Positions 22,994 to 34,678 of a DNA stretch of 64,000 nucleotides are shown piece by piece; position 1 is the stretch's first letter, and the number at the start of each line of letters is the position of its first letter. Origin of the DNA: Triglochin maritima (Eukaryota > Streptophyta > Magnoliopsida > Alismatales > Juncaginaceae); contig OY821775.1 of assembly GCA_963682175.1 (NCBI GenBank), positions 38,376,053 through 38,440,052 of the forward strand, written 5' to 3'. The position numbers and the translations under genes were made by a program. The notes below the pieces were generated by a model. That model made no database searches. It was not told where the DNA came from and saw nothing but the letters and a program-made list of their open reading frames with translations.

Positions 22994-24601
22994 TGTAGGA
23001 TCGTGTGGGTCTATGGGTCCACTAATCACTTTTTAATCTAATCACCTATTGAACCCTAATTAACTACTTGGTTGATTGATCAAAGAAATGCAGCGGAAAT
23101 TAAACAAAATCAAACACAAGTAGAAAGTAATGCAAACCACAAAGAAGACGCGTCGGATTTACAGAGGTTCGGCCGCGCCTACGTCCTCTCTTGCAAGCCC
23201 CTCTCGAATCTCCGTTCGAGCCCCTCTTGCGTCTTCACTATGCCTCCCCGTTCCGGGCCGGGAGCAACGCCTTTTACAAGTCTTCAAGCTCGCGAACAAC
23301 CCTCGCCGAGCTTGGCACCACCTCTCACAACCCGAGAGGATCACTTCGGGCTTTCACCGAAATCTCTACTTCTTTGTCTTGGGCTTTCACCAAGACCCTT
23401 GCTCACTTTGTCTTGGGCTTTCACCAAGACCCTTGCTCTCTTGATAACACAAGTAACCTTGAGTGGGATTCACTCTCTAATTGAGCACAACAATTGCTAG
23501 ATTGATTGTATGATGAATGATGTGTAGATGTGAGGCTTAAGATCACTAATTGGGAGCTTTGAGGTTGTGGAAAATCTCACTATAAGTTTGACACTTTGGA
23601 GTTGTGAAATCTTTTGGAAAACTAAGTGTGAACCTCTATTTATAAGCTCCTAAAGATTTCTAGCCGTTTGGACAAGATTTGATTGGGGTTTGTGCAAAGG
23701 ACACAAAACAGAAAAAATCGGATTCAGAAATCTGTCCAGAAACGGTCGACCGAAAGGTGTATCGGTCGACCGAACCCTTGAGTCTGTTGATGGATCGGTT
23801 GACCGAACAAAGGTACTGGTCGACCGAATCACTTAAGTTCTATAGGTCAACGGTCGACCGAGCAGGTACCGGTCGACCGAACTACTGGGTTCGGTAGAGA
23901 GAAATCTTGATCGGTTGGACAAACTTGTGTCGACCGATAGCAGGGGGTTTTTCACGAATTAAACGGTCGACCGAAAATGGTATTTTGTTCGACCGGTTCA
24001 AAAGTATTTGGGGGTGTATATAGGAAAAATGTGTATACGACCGTTGTATAATACGACAAATAAAACGGTCGTATTTTTACCAGAAATAGCAAACGAAACG
24101 GTCGACCGAAGGTCTACCGGTCGACCGAACAGGTCTGGGTAATCGGTTAATAGAAGGTGGAATCGGTCGAACGAATTGGTCTGGTATAACAAATATTGTG
24201 TATAACCGGTCGACCGAAAGGTGAACGGTCGACCGAACTCAGGTAGACTGGCGACCAATGTTTTAGGTGTTTGGGTGATCTAATGGAGTCCAAATTATAT
24301 GATATTTTGTGTGTGACTCCTACAAGGAACCTAGTGTGTGAATGCATGCATATTAGCTTAAGTTATGCTCAATTTACATAAGTTCCTAATACTCAAAGAA
24401 ATATAAAATTACATGTCTTCAATCCTAGCTTGATTACATGTCTTGACTTGATTTTTCTTCTTTCTTGAGTCTTGATCACCTGTAGATGTTAGCACAATAC
24501 AACATGTATACCATTATACTACATGTGCTAATCTACATGTCCTAATTAAGATTAGGTTTAATTACATCATCAAAATACGGATTAAGACCAAAAAGCCAAC
24601 A
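22994..24601 (-). repeat. S1 3' LTR
   Basis: On the plus strand it runs TGTAGGATCG to AAGCCAACA. It includes tandem TTGGGCTTTCACCAAGACCC units (about 23375-23435) and the palindrome array. Identical open frames in both LTRs reflect recent duplication, not genes. Confidence 0.95.
23743..24235. repeat. Paired palindrome array in S1 LTR
   Basis: Nine perfect CGGTCGACCG copies and several one-base variants lie in under 500 bp. Examples of pairs: 23743 with one 20 bp later, and 24216 region with 24226. Spacing within pairs is 19-21 bp, while gaps between pairs are longer. The identical array is in the other LTR at 27256-27748. Confidence 0.9.
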
Positions 24602-24950
24602 ATCTCCCCCTTTTTGATGATGGCAACCTATATCTTAAACCAACCTAATACTTGAAACATGTATAAGTTAACTATGCATATAAATGCTCCCCCTATGGAT
24701 GTGCATAATTTTTCTTGATAATTTCATGTATATTTCAAGTTACCCTAATCTATTACTTCTCCCCCTTTGACATCCATCAAAAAAAATACAATAATCAATG
24801 TAATATATGAATTTAAATTTCTCCCCCATTGACAATTATATATAACTATTTGAGTTCACTGTAGGATGTCATTTGTAATGAAGATGCTCCCCCTAAATTT
24901 TGCACTTCATTACTCTAATAAAAGATATAACTATTAAGCTCCCCCTATCA
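24602..24950 (-). promoter_or_regulatory. S1 polypurine tract cluster
   Basis: The true tract (AAAAAGGGGGAGAT on the minus strand, 24602-24615) abuts the 3' LTR. Five more GGGGGAG-type tracts follow at about 24687, 24759, 24820, 24886 and 24938. Repeated polypurine tracts before the 3' LTR are a described Sirevirus trait. Confidence 0.85.
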
Positions 24951-25285
24951 ATAAGGCTAGATGGAAACTATGAGTATGATTAAAAGTTAAGTTCAATTAA
25001 GTTTCTATTTAAGCCTTATTCTAACATCCATTTAAAATTTGACATTTAAAATCAATGGATGTGATAAATGATTTTCAATGAATAGGGTATATGGTTTGCA
25101 ATGAATTAAACTCTAAGGATATGACAATTAAGCATATTAACTAGATTAGAGCTATTTTTCAGAAATTTTAGAGATAGAAATTTTTATACCAAACTTGAAT
25201 CTTGAATAGCTCCAATCTTGATTTGGTGATGCAACCGGATTCGAATTCGACGCTTTGGCTCACCCGGTCACCACCAATCTCTTCC

Positions 25286-26455
25286 TCAAGCTCCTACAAG
25301 TGTAGATTTTGGTACCCATTTTTGCTTGGGTCCATTAAGTTTAGCTTTTGGTACCCAAATCCAAGTTGATTTTGGTACCTCTACACTTACTTTCTTTTTC
25401 ATGGCAAAATTATGTTTAACATTAATTTGAATAGGAAAGTTTTTAACATAAAAATTGTTTTTATTGCCATGTGTGAACTTATGCAATTTATTTGACAAAT
25501 TTTCATTTAAGACATTAAGTTCACTGTTTTTAGTTGCTAGAGATTCATTTAAGCAATTTAGATTTTTAATCATAGAATTATGCTTTTCATTCATGTTAAG
25601 CATGTGAATCTCTAAATTTGCAACTTTTTCATTCATGCAATTTAAGTCATTTAAAGTTTGCTTGCTTTCAAGATATGATTTATCTAGTTTCTTTAGCAAG
25701 TCAATTTTGTCATTTTCAAGCATATGACTTTCAATTGCATTAGATGAGGTAGATTTATCATTTAAGCACTCATTCTTCAAGCATGCATTTTCTAAAGTAA
25801 GAGCATCAATTTTAGCAAGCAAATCAACTTTATCATCTAACATAGATGCATTTTGACATTTAAGCTCATCTATTTGCTTGTTTGCTAATTTATTTGATTC
25901 ATGAAGCTCTTTACATTTTTCTACCATTTTCAGAAATGCATTTTGTAGTTTATGTGAAGGCGATGATTTTCCACTTGAACAACAACTTGAAGAGTGACTA
26001 GAAGATACCTCATCTTCACTTTCTCCATCGGATGAGCTTGATGTTGAACAAGATGTTGAATTGATTTCTTCACATCTAACTTGAGCTACATCCATTGGAG
26101 TGGCTTCTCCCTTTTTCCCGGTTGGTGAATCTCCTTCACCAAAATTCTTTTCTAATGTTTGCCATATATGATGAGCACTATCACATGAGCAAACAAGATT
26201 AAAATGTTCATCTCCTAATGCACAAAATAAGACATTCATAGCTTTTGCATTTAGGGATGCATTTTTCTCATCTTCTAAACTCCATTTACTAATATGATAT
26301 CTAGGTGATTCATATGGAGTTTGAATCATAAACCACAAGTTAGCATTCATGGATTTAATAAATGATGACATTTTAGATTTCCATGAAACAAAATTATTTC
26401 CATCAAAATATGGTGGTTTACAAGATTCTAGAGGTGTGGATGCATTAAGAGTCAT
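25286..26455 (-). CDS. S1 Gag-like protein, intact frame
   Basis: A 389-codon frame opens close to the primer site. The N-terminus (PYFDGNNFVSWKSKM, then HIWQTLEKNFGEGD) matches the copia gag of the DUF4219/UBN2 type. A serine-rich acidic stretch follows at residues ~120-150, then a long coiled coil (~170-320, heptads such as LLAKIDALTLENACLKNE). It ends with WVPK repeats (IWVPKAKLN, KWVPKSTL), which in Sireviruses lie just before the protease. No CCHC knuckle is present, so an internal piece has been lost. It is the only long open frame in S1. It probably assembles particles with the help of a related element. Confidence 0.85.
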   Translation of the reverse strand: MTLNASTPLESCKPPYFDGNNFVSWKSKMSSFIKSMNANLWFMIQTPYESPRYHISKWSLEDEKNASLNAKAMNVLFCALGDEHFNLVCSCDSAHHIWQTLEKNFGEGDSPTGKKGEATPMDVAQVRCEEINSTSCSTSSSSDGESEDEVSSSHSSSCCSSGKSSPSHKLQNAFLKMVEKCKELHESNKLANKQIDELKCQNASMLDDKVDLLAKIDALTLENACLKNECLNDKSTSSNAIESHMLENDKIDLLKKLDKSYLESKQTLNDLNCMNEKVANLEIHMLNMNEKHNSMIKNLNCLNESLATKNSELNVLNENLSNKLHKFTHGNKNNFYVKNFPIQINVKHNFAMKKKVSVEVPKSTWIWVPKAKLNGPKQKWVPKSTLVGA

Positions 26456-26491
26456 GTTAATTTATCGGTTAAGAACAAAATTAACGAACGA

Positions 26492-26504
26492 GGCTCTGAT
26501 ACCA
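26492..26504 (-). promoter_or_regulatory. S1 primer binding site (initiator Met tRNA)
   Basis: The minus strand reads TGGTATCAGAGCC two bases inside the 5' LTR, the standard complement of the plant initiator-Met tRNA 3' end. Confidence 0.92.
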
Positions 26505-26506
26505 AA

Positions 26507-28114
26507 TGTAGGATCGTGTGGGTCTATGGGTCCACTAATCACTTTTTAATCTAATCACCTATTGAACCCTAATTAACTACTTGGTTGATTGATCAAAGAA
26601 ATGCAGCGGAAATTAAACAAAATCAAACACAAGTAGAAAGTAATGCAAACCACAAAGAAGACGCGTCGGATTTACAGAGGTTCGGCCGCGCCTACGTCCT
26701 CTCTTGCAAGCCCCTCTCGAATCTCCGTTCGAGCCCCTCTTGCGTCTTCACTATGCCTCCCCGTTCCGGGCCGGGAGCAACGCCTTTTACAAGTCTTCAA
26801 GCTCGCGAACAACCCTCGCCGAGCTTGGCACCACCTCTCACAACCCGAGAGGATCACTTCGGGCTTTCACCGAAATCTCTACTTCTTTGTCTTGGGCTTT
26901 CACCAAGACCCTTGCTCACTTTGTCTTGGGCTTTCACCAAGACCCTTGCTCTCTTGATAACACAAGTAACCTTGAGTGGGATTCACTCTCTAATTGAGCA
27001 CAACAATTGCTAGATTGATTGTATGATGAATGATGTGTAGATGTGAGGCTTAAGATCACTAATTGGGAGCTTTGAGGTTGTGGAAAATCTCACTATAAGT
27101 TTGACACTTTGGAGTTGTGAAATCTTTTGGAAAACTAAGTGTGAACCTCTATTTATAAGCTCCTAAAGATTTCTAGCCGTTTGGACAAGATTTGATTGGG
27201 GTTTGTGCAAAGGACACAAAACAGAAAAAATCGGATTCAGAAATCTGTCCAGAAACGGTCGACCGAAAGGTGTATCGGTCGACCGAACCCTTGAGTCTGT
27301 TGATGGATCGGTTGACCGAACAAAGGTACTGGTCGACCGAATCACTTAAGTTCTATAGGTCAACGGTCGACCGAGCAGGTACCGGTCGACCGAACTACTG
27401 GGTTCGGTAGAGAGAAATCTTGATCGGTTGGACAAACTTGTGTCGACCGATAGCAGGGGGTTTTTCACGAATTAAACGGTCGACCGAAAATGGTATTTTG
27501 TTCGACCGGTTCAAAAGTATTTGGGGGTGTATATAGGAAAAATGTGTATACGACCGTTGTATAATACGACAAATAAAACGGTCGTATTTTTACCAGAAAT
27601 AGCAAACGAAACGGTCGACCGAAGGTCTACCGGTCGACCGAACAGGTCTGGGTAATCGGTTAATAGAAGGTGGAATCGGTCGAACGAATTGGTCTGGTAT
27701 AACAAATATTGTGTATAACCGGTCGACCGAAAGGTGAACGGTCGACCGAACTCAGGTAGACTGGCGACCAATGTTTTAGGTGTTTGGGTGATCTAATGGA
27801 GTCCAAATTATATGATATTTTGTGTGTGACTCCTACAAGGAACCTAGTGTGTGAATGCATGCATATTAGCTTAAGTTATGCTCAATTTACATAAGTTCCT
27901 AATACTCAAAGAAATATAAAATTACATGTCTTCAATCCTAGCTTGATTACATGTCTTGACTTGATTTTTCTTCTTTCTTGAGTCTTGATCACCTGTAGAT
28001 GTTAGCACAATACAACATGTATACCATTATACTACATGTGCTAATCTACATGTCCTAATTAAGATTAGGTTTAATTACATCATCAAAATACGGATTAAGA
28101 CCAAAAAGCCAACA
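26507..28114 (-). repeat. S1 5' LTR
   Basis: It is a 1608-bp copy of 22994-24601 with no difference found on reading. It should carry the element promoter and the second palindrome array (27256-27748). Confidence 0.95.
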
Positions 28115-28211
28115 TTTACCTTTGAAAATCAAAATTATATAATATAGTATTATGATACTATATATACAAAAAGATAATTTTTGCTCTATTCCCTTTTTTT
28201 AGGATAAAGAC

Positions 28212-29585
28212 ATGGTTGATACTATCATGAGTGATGGAGATCAATGTCTAGTAGATAGTGGAACAACAAATACGATTTTGAAAAATACAACCTTCTTTTC
28301 CGAATTACATTTCTCGAAGACAAGTGTTAACACAATTTCTGGCACTAGTAATTTGATTGAAGGCTCCGGAAGAGCTTGTATTTTGTTGCCCAATGGCACG
28401 AAATTACAAATAAGTGATGCTTTATATTCTAGTAAATCCAGAAGAAATCTACTAAGTTTCAAGGATATACGTCGTAATGACTATCATCTTGAAACTATAA
28501 ATCAAAATAATGATGAATACCTTCACATTATCTCCATCGTGAATGGTAACAAAATCGTTTTAGAAAGAATGAAAGCCTTTTCATCGGGATTATATTGCAC
28601 TTATATCACCCCTTTGGAATCAAATATGGTCACTAACCGGAAGTTAGTTGATCAAGTGCATTACAAACTTTGGCATGATAGATTGGGACACCCCGGTGAT
28701 ATAATGATGTGAAAAATTATTGAAAATTCAAATGGTCATTCCCTAAAGGATATGAAAATTATATCATCGAAAGAGCTTTCATGTGCAGCATGCTCTCTTG
28801 GAAAACTGATAATCCGACCGTCCACAAGCAAAATTAAAGATGAATCTCCTTTGTTTTTAGAGAGAATTCAAGGTGATATTTGTGGACCCATTGCCCCTCC
28901 ATGTGGACCATTTCAATATTTTATGGTGTTGATAGATGCATCCACCCGATGGTCACATGTTAGTCTCTTGTCAACTAGAAATGTTGCATTTGCTAGACTC
29001 CTAGCAGAATTGATAAAATTGAGGGCGCATTTTCCTGATTATCCAATTTAGAAAATCCGATTGGACAATGCAGGAGAATTTACGTCTCAAACATTTAATG
29101 ACTACTGCATGTCAGTTGGTATTACAATTGAGCATCCAGTTGCTCATGTCCATACACAAAATGGTCTAGCTGAATCTTTAATTAAGAGATTGCAACTAAT
29201 TGCAAGACCATTACTTATGAATTCAAAATTACCACAATCTCTTTGGGGTCATTCCATTTTACATGTTGCGACACTTATCAGAATAAGACCGACAACTTAT
29301 CATAAATATTCCCCTTTACAGCTGGTCTCTGGTAGAGAACCAAATTTATCCCATTTAAAAATATTTGGTTGTGCAGTTTATGTCCCGATAACCCCACCAC
29401 AACGTACAAAGATGAGACCTCAAAGAAGATTGGGAATTTACATCGGTTTTGAGTCTCCATCGATTATTAAATATTTGGAGTCATTAACTGGTGATATTTT
29501 TACAGCATGCTTTGCTGATTGTAATTTTGATGAAAAAGTATTTCCAATCTTAGGGGGAGAAAAACAGAAGATGAAAAAAATCTGA
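28212..29585 (+). pseudogene. C1 protease and integrase, broken
   Basis: The frame encodes an aspartic protease (CLVDSGTTNTIL), the GAG-pre-integrase domain (LWHDRLGHPGD) and the integrase core (GDICGPIAPP, VLIDASTRWSH, LDNAGEFTSQ, VAHVHTQNGLAES), then PLQLVSGREPNLSHLKIFGC. Stops lie at 28710-28712 (TGA) and 29049-29051 (TAG). At about 29573-29580 a run of seven A shifts the frame before the next segment, where six would keep it. The D-D-E residues of the integrase are visible. Confidence 0.9.
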
Positions 29586-31707
29586 AATTACTTGGAATGC
29601 ATCTTCATTGTCCCATCTTGATCCCCGTACAAACCAACGTGAACAAGAAGTTCAAAAGATTATTCATTTGCAAAGAATTGCAAACGAATTACCAGATGCA
29701 TTTACAGATGCAAAGAAAGTTACAAAATCACATATACATGCTGAAAATGCACCAGCAAAAGTTGATATTCCTAAGTTGTCAAATGAGTTAAATATCCACC
29801 GAAAACGTGGACGGCCAATTGGGTCAAAGGATATAAAACCAAGAAAAATGAAAGAGAAAAGCGTAGCACCTGAAGATGTTACTGCTAATATTATCCATAC
29901 CCCTGAAGAGGTAGTGAAAGAACAAAATGACAACATAGACCAACGAGAGACCGAAGTGTCTAAAAATGAAAATGCAGATGAGATCTCAATAAATTATGTG
30001 CGCAATCAGAAAAGATGGAATCGAGATGAAACCATCGTTGATGAAATTTTTTCATATGCTATAGCAAATGAAGTAATGAATGTTGAATATTGTGAGCCAA
30101 AATCTATTGAAGAATGTCGACAAAGAAATGATTGGCCACAATGGAAAAATGCAATACAAGCAGAATTGCATTCGCTTGAAAAACATAATATTTTTGGACA
30201 TGTAGTGCTTACACCCAATGACGTAAAACCTGTGGGGTTCAAATGGGTGTTCTCGATAAAGAGAAATGAGAAAAATGAGATTGTAAAATATAAAGCCCAA
30301 GTTGTGGCTGAAGGTTTCACCCAAATACCCGGTGTTGATTATGAAGAAACGTATTCACCTGTAGTGGATGCAACAACACTAAGATCTCTTATCAGTCTCA
30401 CAGTCATAAATAGACTTCAAATGCAACTCATGGATGTGGTTACTGCTTATCTATATGGGTCATTAGATACAACAATCTATATGAAAGTCCCTGAAGGAAA
30501 AAAACTACCAGAAACTTGTACTTCCAAACCGCGAGGGTTGTACTCCATACAACTAAAAAGATCCTTATACGGATTAAAACAATCTGGACGAATGTGGTAC
30601 AATCGTCTAAGCAAAAGTCTTCTGAGTGAAGGATTCAAAAATGACTCCATATGTCCTTGTGTTTTCATTAAAAAATCTTCATCTGGTTTTACGATTATAG
30701 CTGTATATGTTGATGATTTAAATATTATTGGGACACCAAAGAATATTGAGATTACAGCTCAATACTTGAAAACTGAATTTGAGATGAAAGACCTTGGTGT
30801 AACTAAATTTTGGCTCGGCCTGCAGATCGAGCATTTCCCGAGTGGAATTTTTATTCACCAAGCAAATTAGATAGAGAAGATGTTAAAATGCTTTAATATG
30901 GATAAAGCTCATCCATTGAGTTCACCAATGGTCGTTCGATCACTTATAAGTGAAAAAGATCCTTTTCGTCCCCGAGAAAAGGGTGACAAAGTCCTCGGTC
31001 CTGGAGTACCGTATCTAAGCTCTATTGGAGCTTTAATGTATCTTGCTAATAATACACGAGCTGATATAAGTTTTGTTGTGAACCTTCTAGCAAGATACAA
31101 CTCTGAGCCAACATAGAGGCATTGGAAAGGAATCAAGCATGTATTCCGCTACCTTAGTGGGACACGTGATATGGGGTTATTTTATAGAAAGGACTCGAAG
31201 TCCGAACTTATTAGATATTCAGATGTTGGATATCTATCAGACCCCCACAAAGCAAAATCACAAACAGGATACTTGTTCACATATGGTGGCACCGCCATTT
31301 CATGGCGATCGACAAAACAGACCCTGACGACAACATCTTCAAATCAAGCAGAATTGATTGCATTACATGAAGTTAGTCGAGAATGTGTATGGTTGAGATC
31401 AGTAATCCAACACATACAAAAGGAATGTGGTCTTGAAGGAATAAAGGACAAGCCAACATTGTTATATGAAGATAATAGCACATGCATTACCCAAATAAAG
31501 GAAGGTTATATCAAAGGAGACAAGACAAAGCACATTTCACCAAAGTTCTTCTCGACGCATGATTTACAAAAGAATGGAGAGATAGATGTCTGTCAAATCA
31601 GATCATGCAAAAATCTTGCAGATTTATTCACAAAGGCGTTGCCTACTAAAGATTTTGAGGGGCTTGTTCACAAGATTGGTGTTCGTCGTTTAAAGAATGT
31701 TTGCTAA
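29586..31707 (+). pseudogene. C1 reverse transcriptase and RNase H, broken
   Basis: After the A-run frameshift the frame from 29608 encodes a linker and then the copia RT: KPVGFKWVFSIKRNE, KYKAQVVAEGFTQ, MDVVTAYLYGSLD, SLYGLKQSGRMWYNRL and the catalytic YVDDLNIIG. Stops lie at 30868-30870 (TAG) and 31114-31116 (TAG). RNase H follows (DVGYLSDPHKAKSQTGY, LTTTSSNQAELIAL, LYEDNSTCI, ADLFTKALP) and ends at 31707. All three segments are in one frame, so only point changes broke it. Confidence 0.92.
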
Positions 31708-31711
31708 AGTC

Positions 31712-31838
31712 AGGGGGAGTATCATACGCGCTGCACTCTTTTTCCTTTACCAGGTTTTTATCCCACTGGGTTTTTCTTGGTAAGGTTTTTTAACGAGGCA
31801 GCATCCCTAGCGTATAACGATGATCATCCAAGGGGGAG
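31712..31838 (+). promoter_or_regulatory. C1 conserved 3' leader and polypurine tract
   Basis: A first GGGGGAG tract lies at about 31714, followed by the CT-rich sequence including CCCACTGGGTTTTTCTTGG that many plant copia elements keep at this place. The tract AAGGGGGAG (31830-31838) abuts the 3' LTR and would prime plus-strand synthesis. Confidence 0.8.
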
Positions 31839-32079
31839 TGTTAAGAATTCCAAATACCTTGTGGATGATTCACCTTCCGTAACCCCCAAACTTTAAGGTA
31901 GGTTTTACTCTTATTAATATGGTGTAATTCTATTTATTTTGGTTGTAACTCCTACTACATCCTCACCCTATATATAGGGGACTATTGTATATATTTGAGT
32001 ACAAGAGAAAAGAAAAAGTACATACATCTCTCCCTCTCCATCTCTCAATCATTCATCTTTAGTTGTTTGTTTTACAACA
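31839..32079 (+). repeat. C1 3' LTR
   Basis: It is 241 bp, the same length as the 5' LTR, with about eleven differences by eye, and is followed by the target duplication CTCGT at 32080-32084. Confidence 0.93.
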
Positions 32080-34678
32080 CTCGTTACTTTCTATTCCAAT
32101 CTTCGGATATTTGACTTTATCTATTTTCTTTTGTGTTACAATTTCTTTTCACCATCATCATTCATCACTCCCATCTTCATTCATATTGGTGTCAAATTTA
32201 TTTTTGATGTTCACGATCTTTTTAATGGGTAAGTTTTCACTTAACTAAATAAAAAATTCATGTCAATTTTTTGAAATTTCATGTCTATACAAGATTTGTC
32301 AAAAGCTAATTCCATTTTTATAGGTGAAATTTTGAATTTCACAGAATTAACTTTAATTATTCAAATTAATAAAAACATATTAATGCCACATTCAAAATTT
32401 GATCTGATGCACAATAATATGTGTTTTTTATGGTTCTCAGGAAACTTCAAATTGGGAAAATACTATGATATTATATGAAGTTTTAATTGTATTCTAAAGT
32501 AATTTGTTTATCCAAATATAGTAAATACAAATCACGTCATTTATAAATTCTTAGATTTGTGAATCTTATCAATTACAAACTTGCAAATACCACATCCACT
32601 CGTAACGTTAAAAGATTTCGACCTTTTTAGATTATTATTACAAATATTGACCCCTTATGTTGAATTTCTGACGTAACCTCTGTAATGCAAGACTAAAATC
32701 TATCGAACTGAATCACCTCCCACATGGGAATCAACTTGTTAAATATTAGACACCTAGTAGATGCTACTCCACCGAAAGCTTGTGTCCACTGCCAGCACTC
32801 TTCAATGCAAACCATCACCTCTGCATAGCTACGAAATATATTGATAGAATTCTTAGACCCTCTAAAAAAGGAATAGTCTGCGTGCATGGGTGTTGGTGTC
32901 AAGTCTTTCTTTATTGATTTAAGAAACCTCTCTTGTCCCGAGAAAATCCCATTATAAAAGTTAGGTCCTTACAAAAATTATTAGTCTTGTTCTAAGTTCT
33001 AACCCAACTGCTAAAATAATTGCTTGCTTGCATTTGTGAGTACCATCACTGGTACTTAGCCAAAACATTTAGTAGTTTATTTATCTATTTGTAAGTATTA
33101 TCTAGTCCCATTTTGGTTGTCGCGATCTAGTAAAGGCATATTTTAAAGGTTAAAAGACTGGACTACGTTTTTTCCAGATGGAAGCCAAGACATTTATCTG
33201 ACATCATCAACATGACTCAGGTAACAAGGCTCCAAGTAACATTGTGTGAACGTGCAAACTGAATAATCAGCTCACTTGTAGTTTTAGGCAAGTACTGTAG
33301 TGAATTGGTAAAGAAAGGATCCAATCTTTGGAGTTGGGTATTTGGATAGTCTCTACAAAGTACAAACAATGATTAAGATTAATTATGTCTTCTTCCTTCT
33401 TTATATTTATTAAATAAAATATTGGATACGACCGATAAAGGGTGGGCATGCGCACACTGGGATTTAGTTTTTCCATTAAATTGTATACTTGGTGCGCTAT
33501 GCTCATTTGAAAAAAAACATACTCATGTATTATCACTAAATAATATACTCATATATTATTATTTTTGGTATTTATTAAGTTTATTTTTTTAAAACAAAAA
33601 TGTCACCAAAAGATTATTTACTAGCACACCACGTTCTTTGAAAAATCATTTAAAAACAAATAAACACATAAAGCAGATCAGACAATATGACAGTGAAAAA
33701 TTAAAGTTCAATTTACATTTGTTTCTAAATTTAAACTTACTTCTTATTTGACTTTTCTATTCCTAACAACACAAGATACTGTACCTTAATCATCTCTTAG
33801 AATTTTTTTCAAATTTAGCAACATAAGATATTAGATTGGGGAGAAAAATCAAACACCTACCTCTACCGTTCCACAAATCCGTCACAAAAACTCACATAGG
33901 GAAATTACCACAAGTATGTAAGGAATGACAAATATCATTTTGTTTTAAAAAATGCTATATTCCGAATGTTATACTTATTCATACAAAGAATGTATTTTTA
34001 TTGTACACACCCATAATTTCTTTCCTCGATCCGCATTTGGTTGAAAAACAATACATGTGAGATCCTAATCGTAATTGGGTTTTAATGATTGTTAGGTGGT
34101 GATTAGGAGGAGTTTGGAGTGGACGACTGAGATTGAGTGAGGTTGGATGGATGGTTCAGAGGAGAAGATGAAAGGTATTTAGGTGCAGCTCTCTCTCTCT
34201 CCCTCTCACGCCTCTCTCATTTCTCACTCTCTCTTCCTCCCCCAGTGGTGTGCCCTGACGAGGCTAGTGGTGTTCCGGCAAGAGCTGCTGAGCTCCGGCG
34301 AGGTTGCAGTGTACGACAAGTGTTGGTTGGTGGACGTGAGTTCGTTGTTTTGCTAAACCCGTTCCGATTGCTTTGGCTCTCTCACTCAACCTACCTCGTT
34401 TTCAGTTGTTGTGGTCGGTGTGGAGATCGATGAAGGTGTTTGTGTGGTTGTGGATCGACGAGGAGTTGTGATCGTTGATCGAGCGAGAGGTTTGTCGGTG
34501 GATTGCGATTTTTGGGAGAATTGCTCGAGGAAGCGCCGTCGAGGTTCTTCGAAGGTTTCTTCAAACCTTCACGGTATGTCAAACTAGTTGTTGCACTTTT
34601 GTTGTGTGAGTATTTGGAAGTCGACGGTAGGCCGAAAGACTCATCACAAGCAAACGTGTAACATATTTTACTAATGGA

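Larger units (their letters stand above)
22994..28114 (-). mobile_element. S1: young gag-only Sirevirus-like element
   Basis: A 5121-bp element on the minus strand has two 1608-bp LTRs (22994-24601 and 26507-28114) in which I saw no difference. TTTAC flanks it (22989-22993 and 28115-28119), between C1 gag and protease. The 1905-bp interior has a Met-tRNA primer site, one gag frame and a run of polypurine tracts. There is no protease, integrase or RT, so movement would need enzymes from a relative. Long LTRs, multiple polypurine tracts and a coiled-coil gag are features known of Sireviruses. Confidence 0.95.
20668..32079 (+). mobile_element. Copia element C1, complete but broken
   Basis: An LTR retrotransposon has 241-bp LTRs (20668-20908 and 31839-32079), CTCGT duplications (20663-20667 and 32080-32084), a primer site directly after the left LTR and a polypurine tract (AAGGGGGAG) directly before the right LTR. 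Gene order is gag, protease, integrase, reverse transcriptase, RNase H, which is Ty1/copia. Without the nested S1 element it would be about 6.3 kb. The LTRs differ at roughly eleven positions by eye. Nonsense codons and a frameshift mean it cannot act on its own. Confidence 0.95.

Noticed and set aside
23072..23500. 142-codon open frame in the S1 LTR, repeated identically at 26585-27013
   Set aside because: It lies wholly inside the LTR, overlaps other open frames in the GC-rich part, has no family match and is identical only because the LTRs are recent copies.
23743..24235. Palindrome array as coding sequence with R-S-T-E/D-R repeats
   Set aside because: The repeated peptides come from translating the palindrome in several frames on both strands. 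Stops are frequent and no start or splice context supports a gene.
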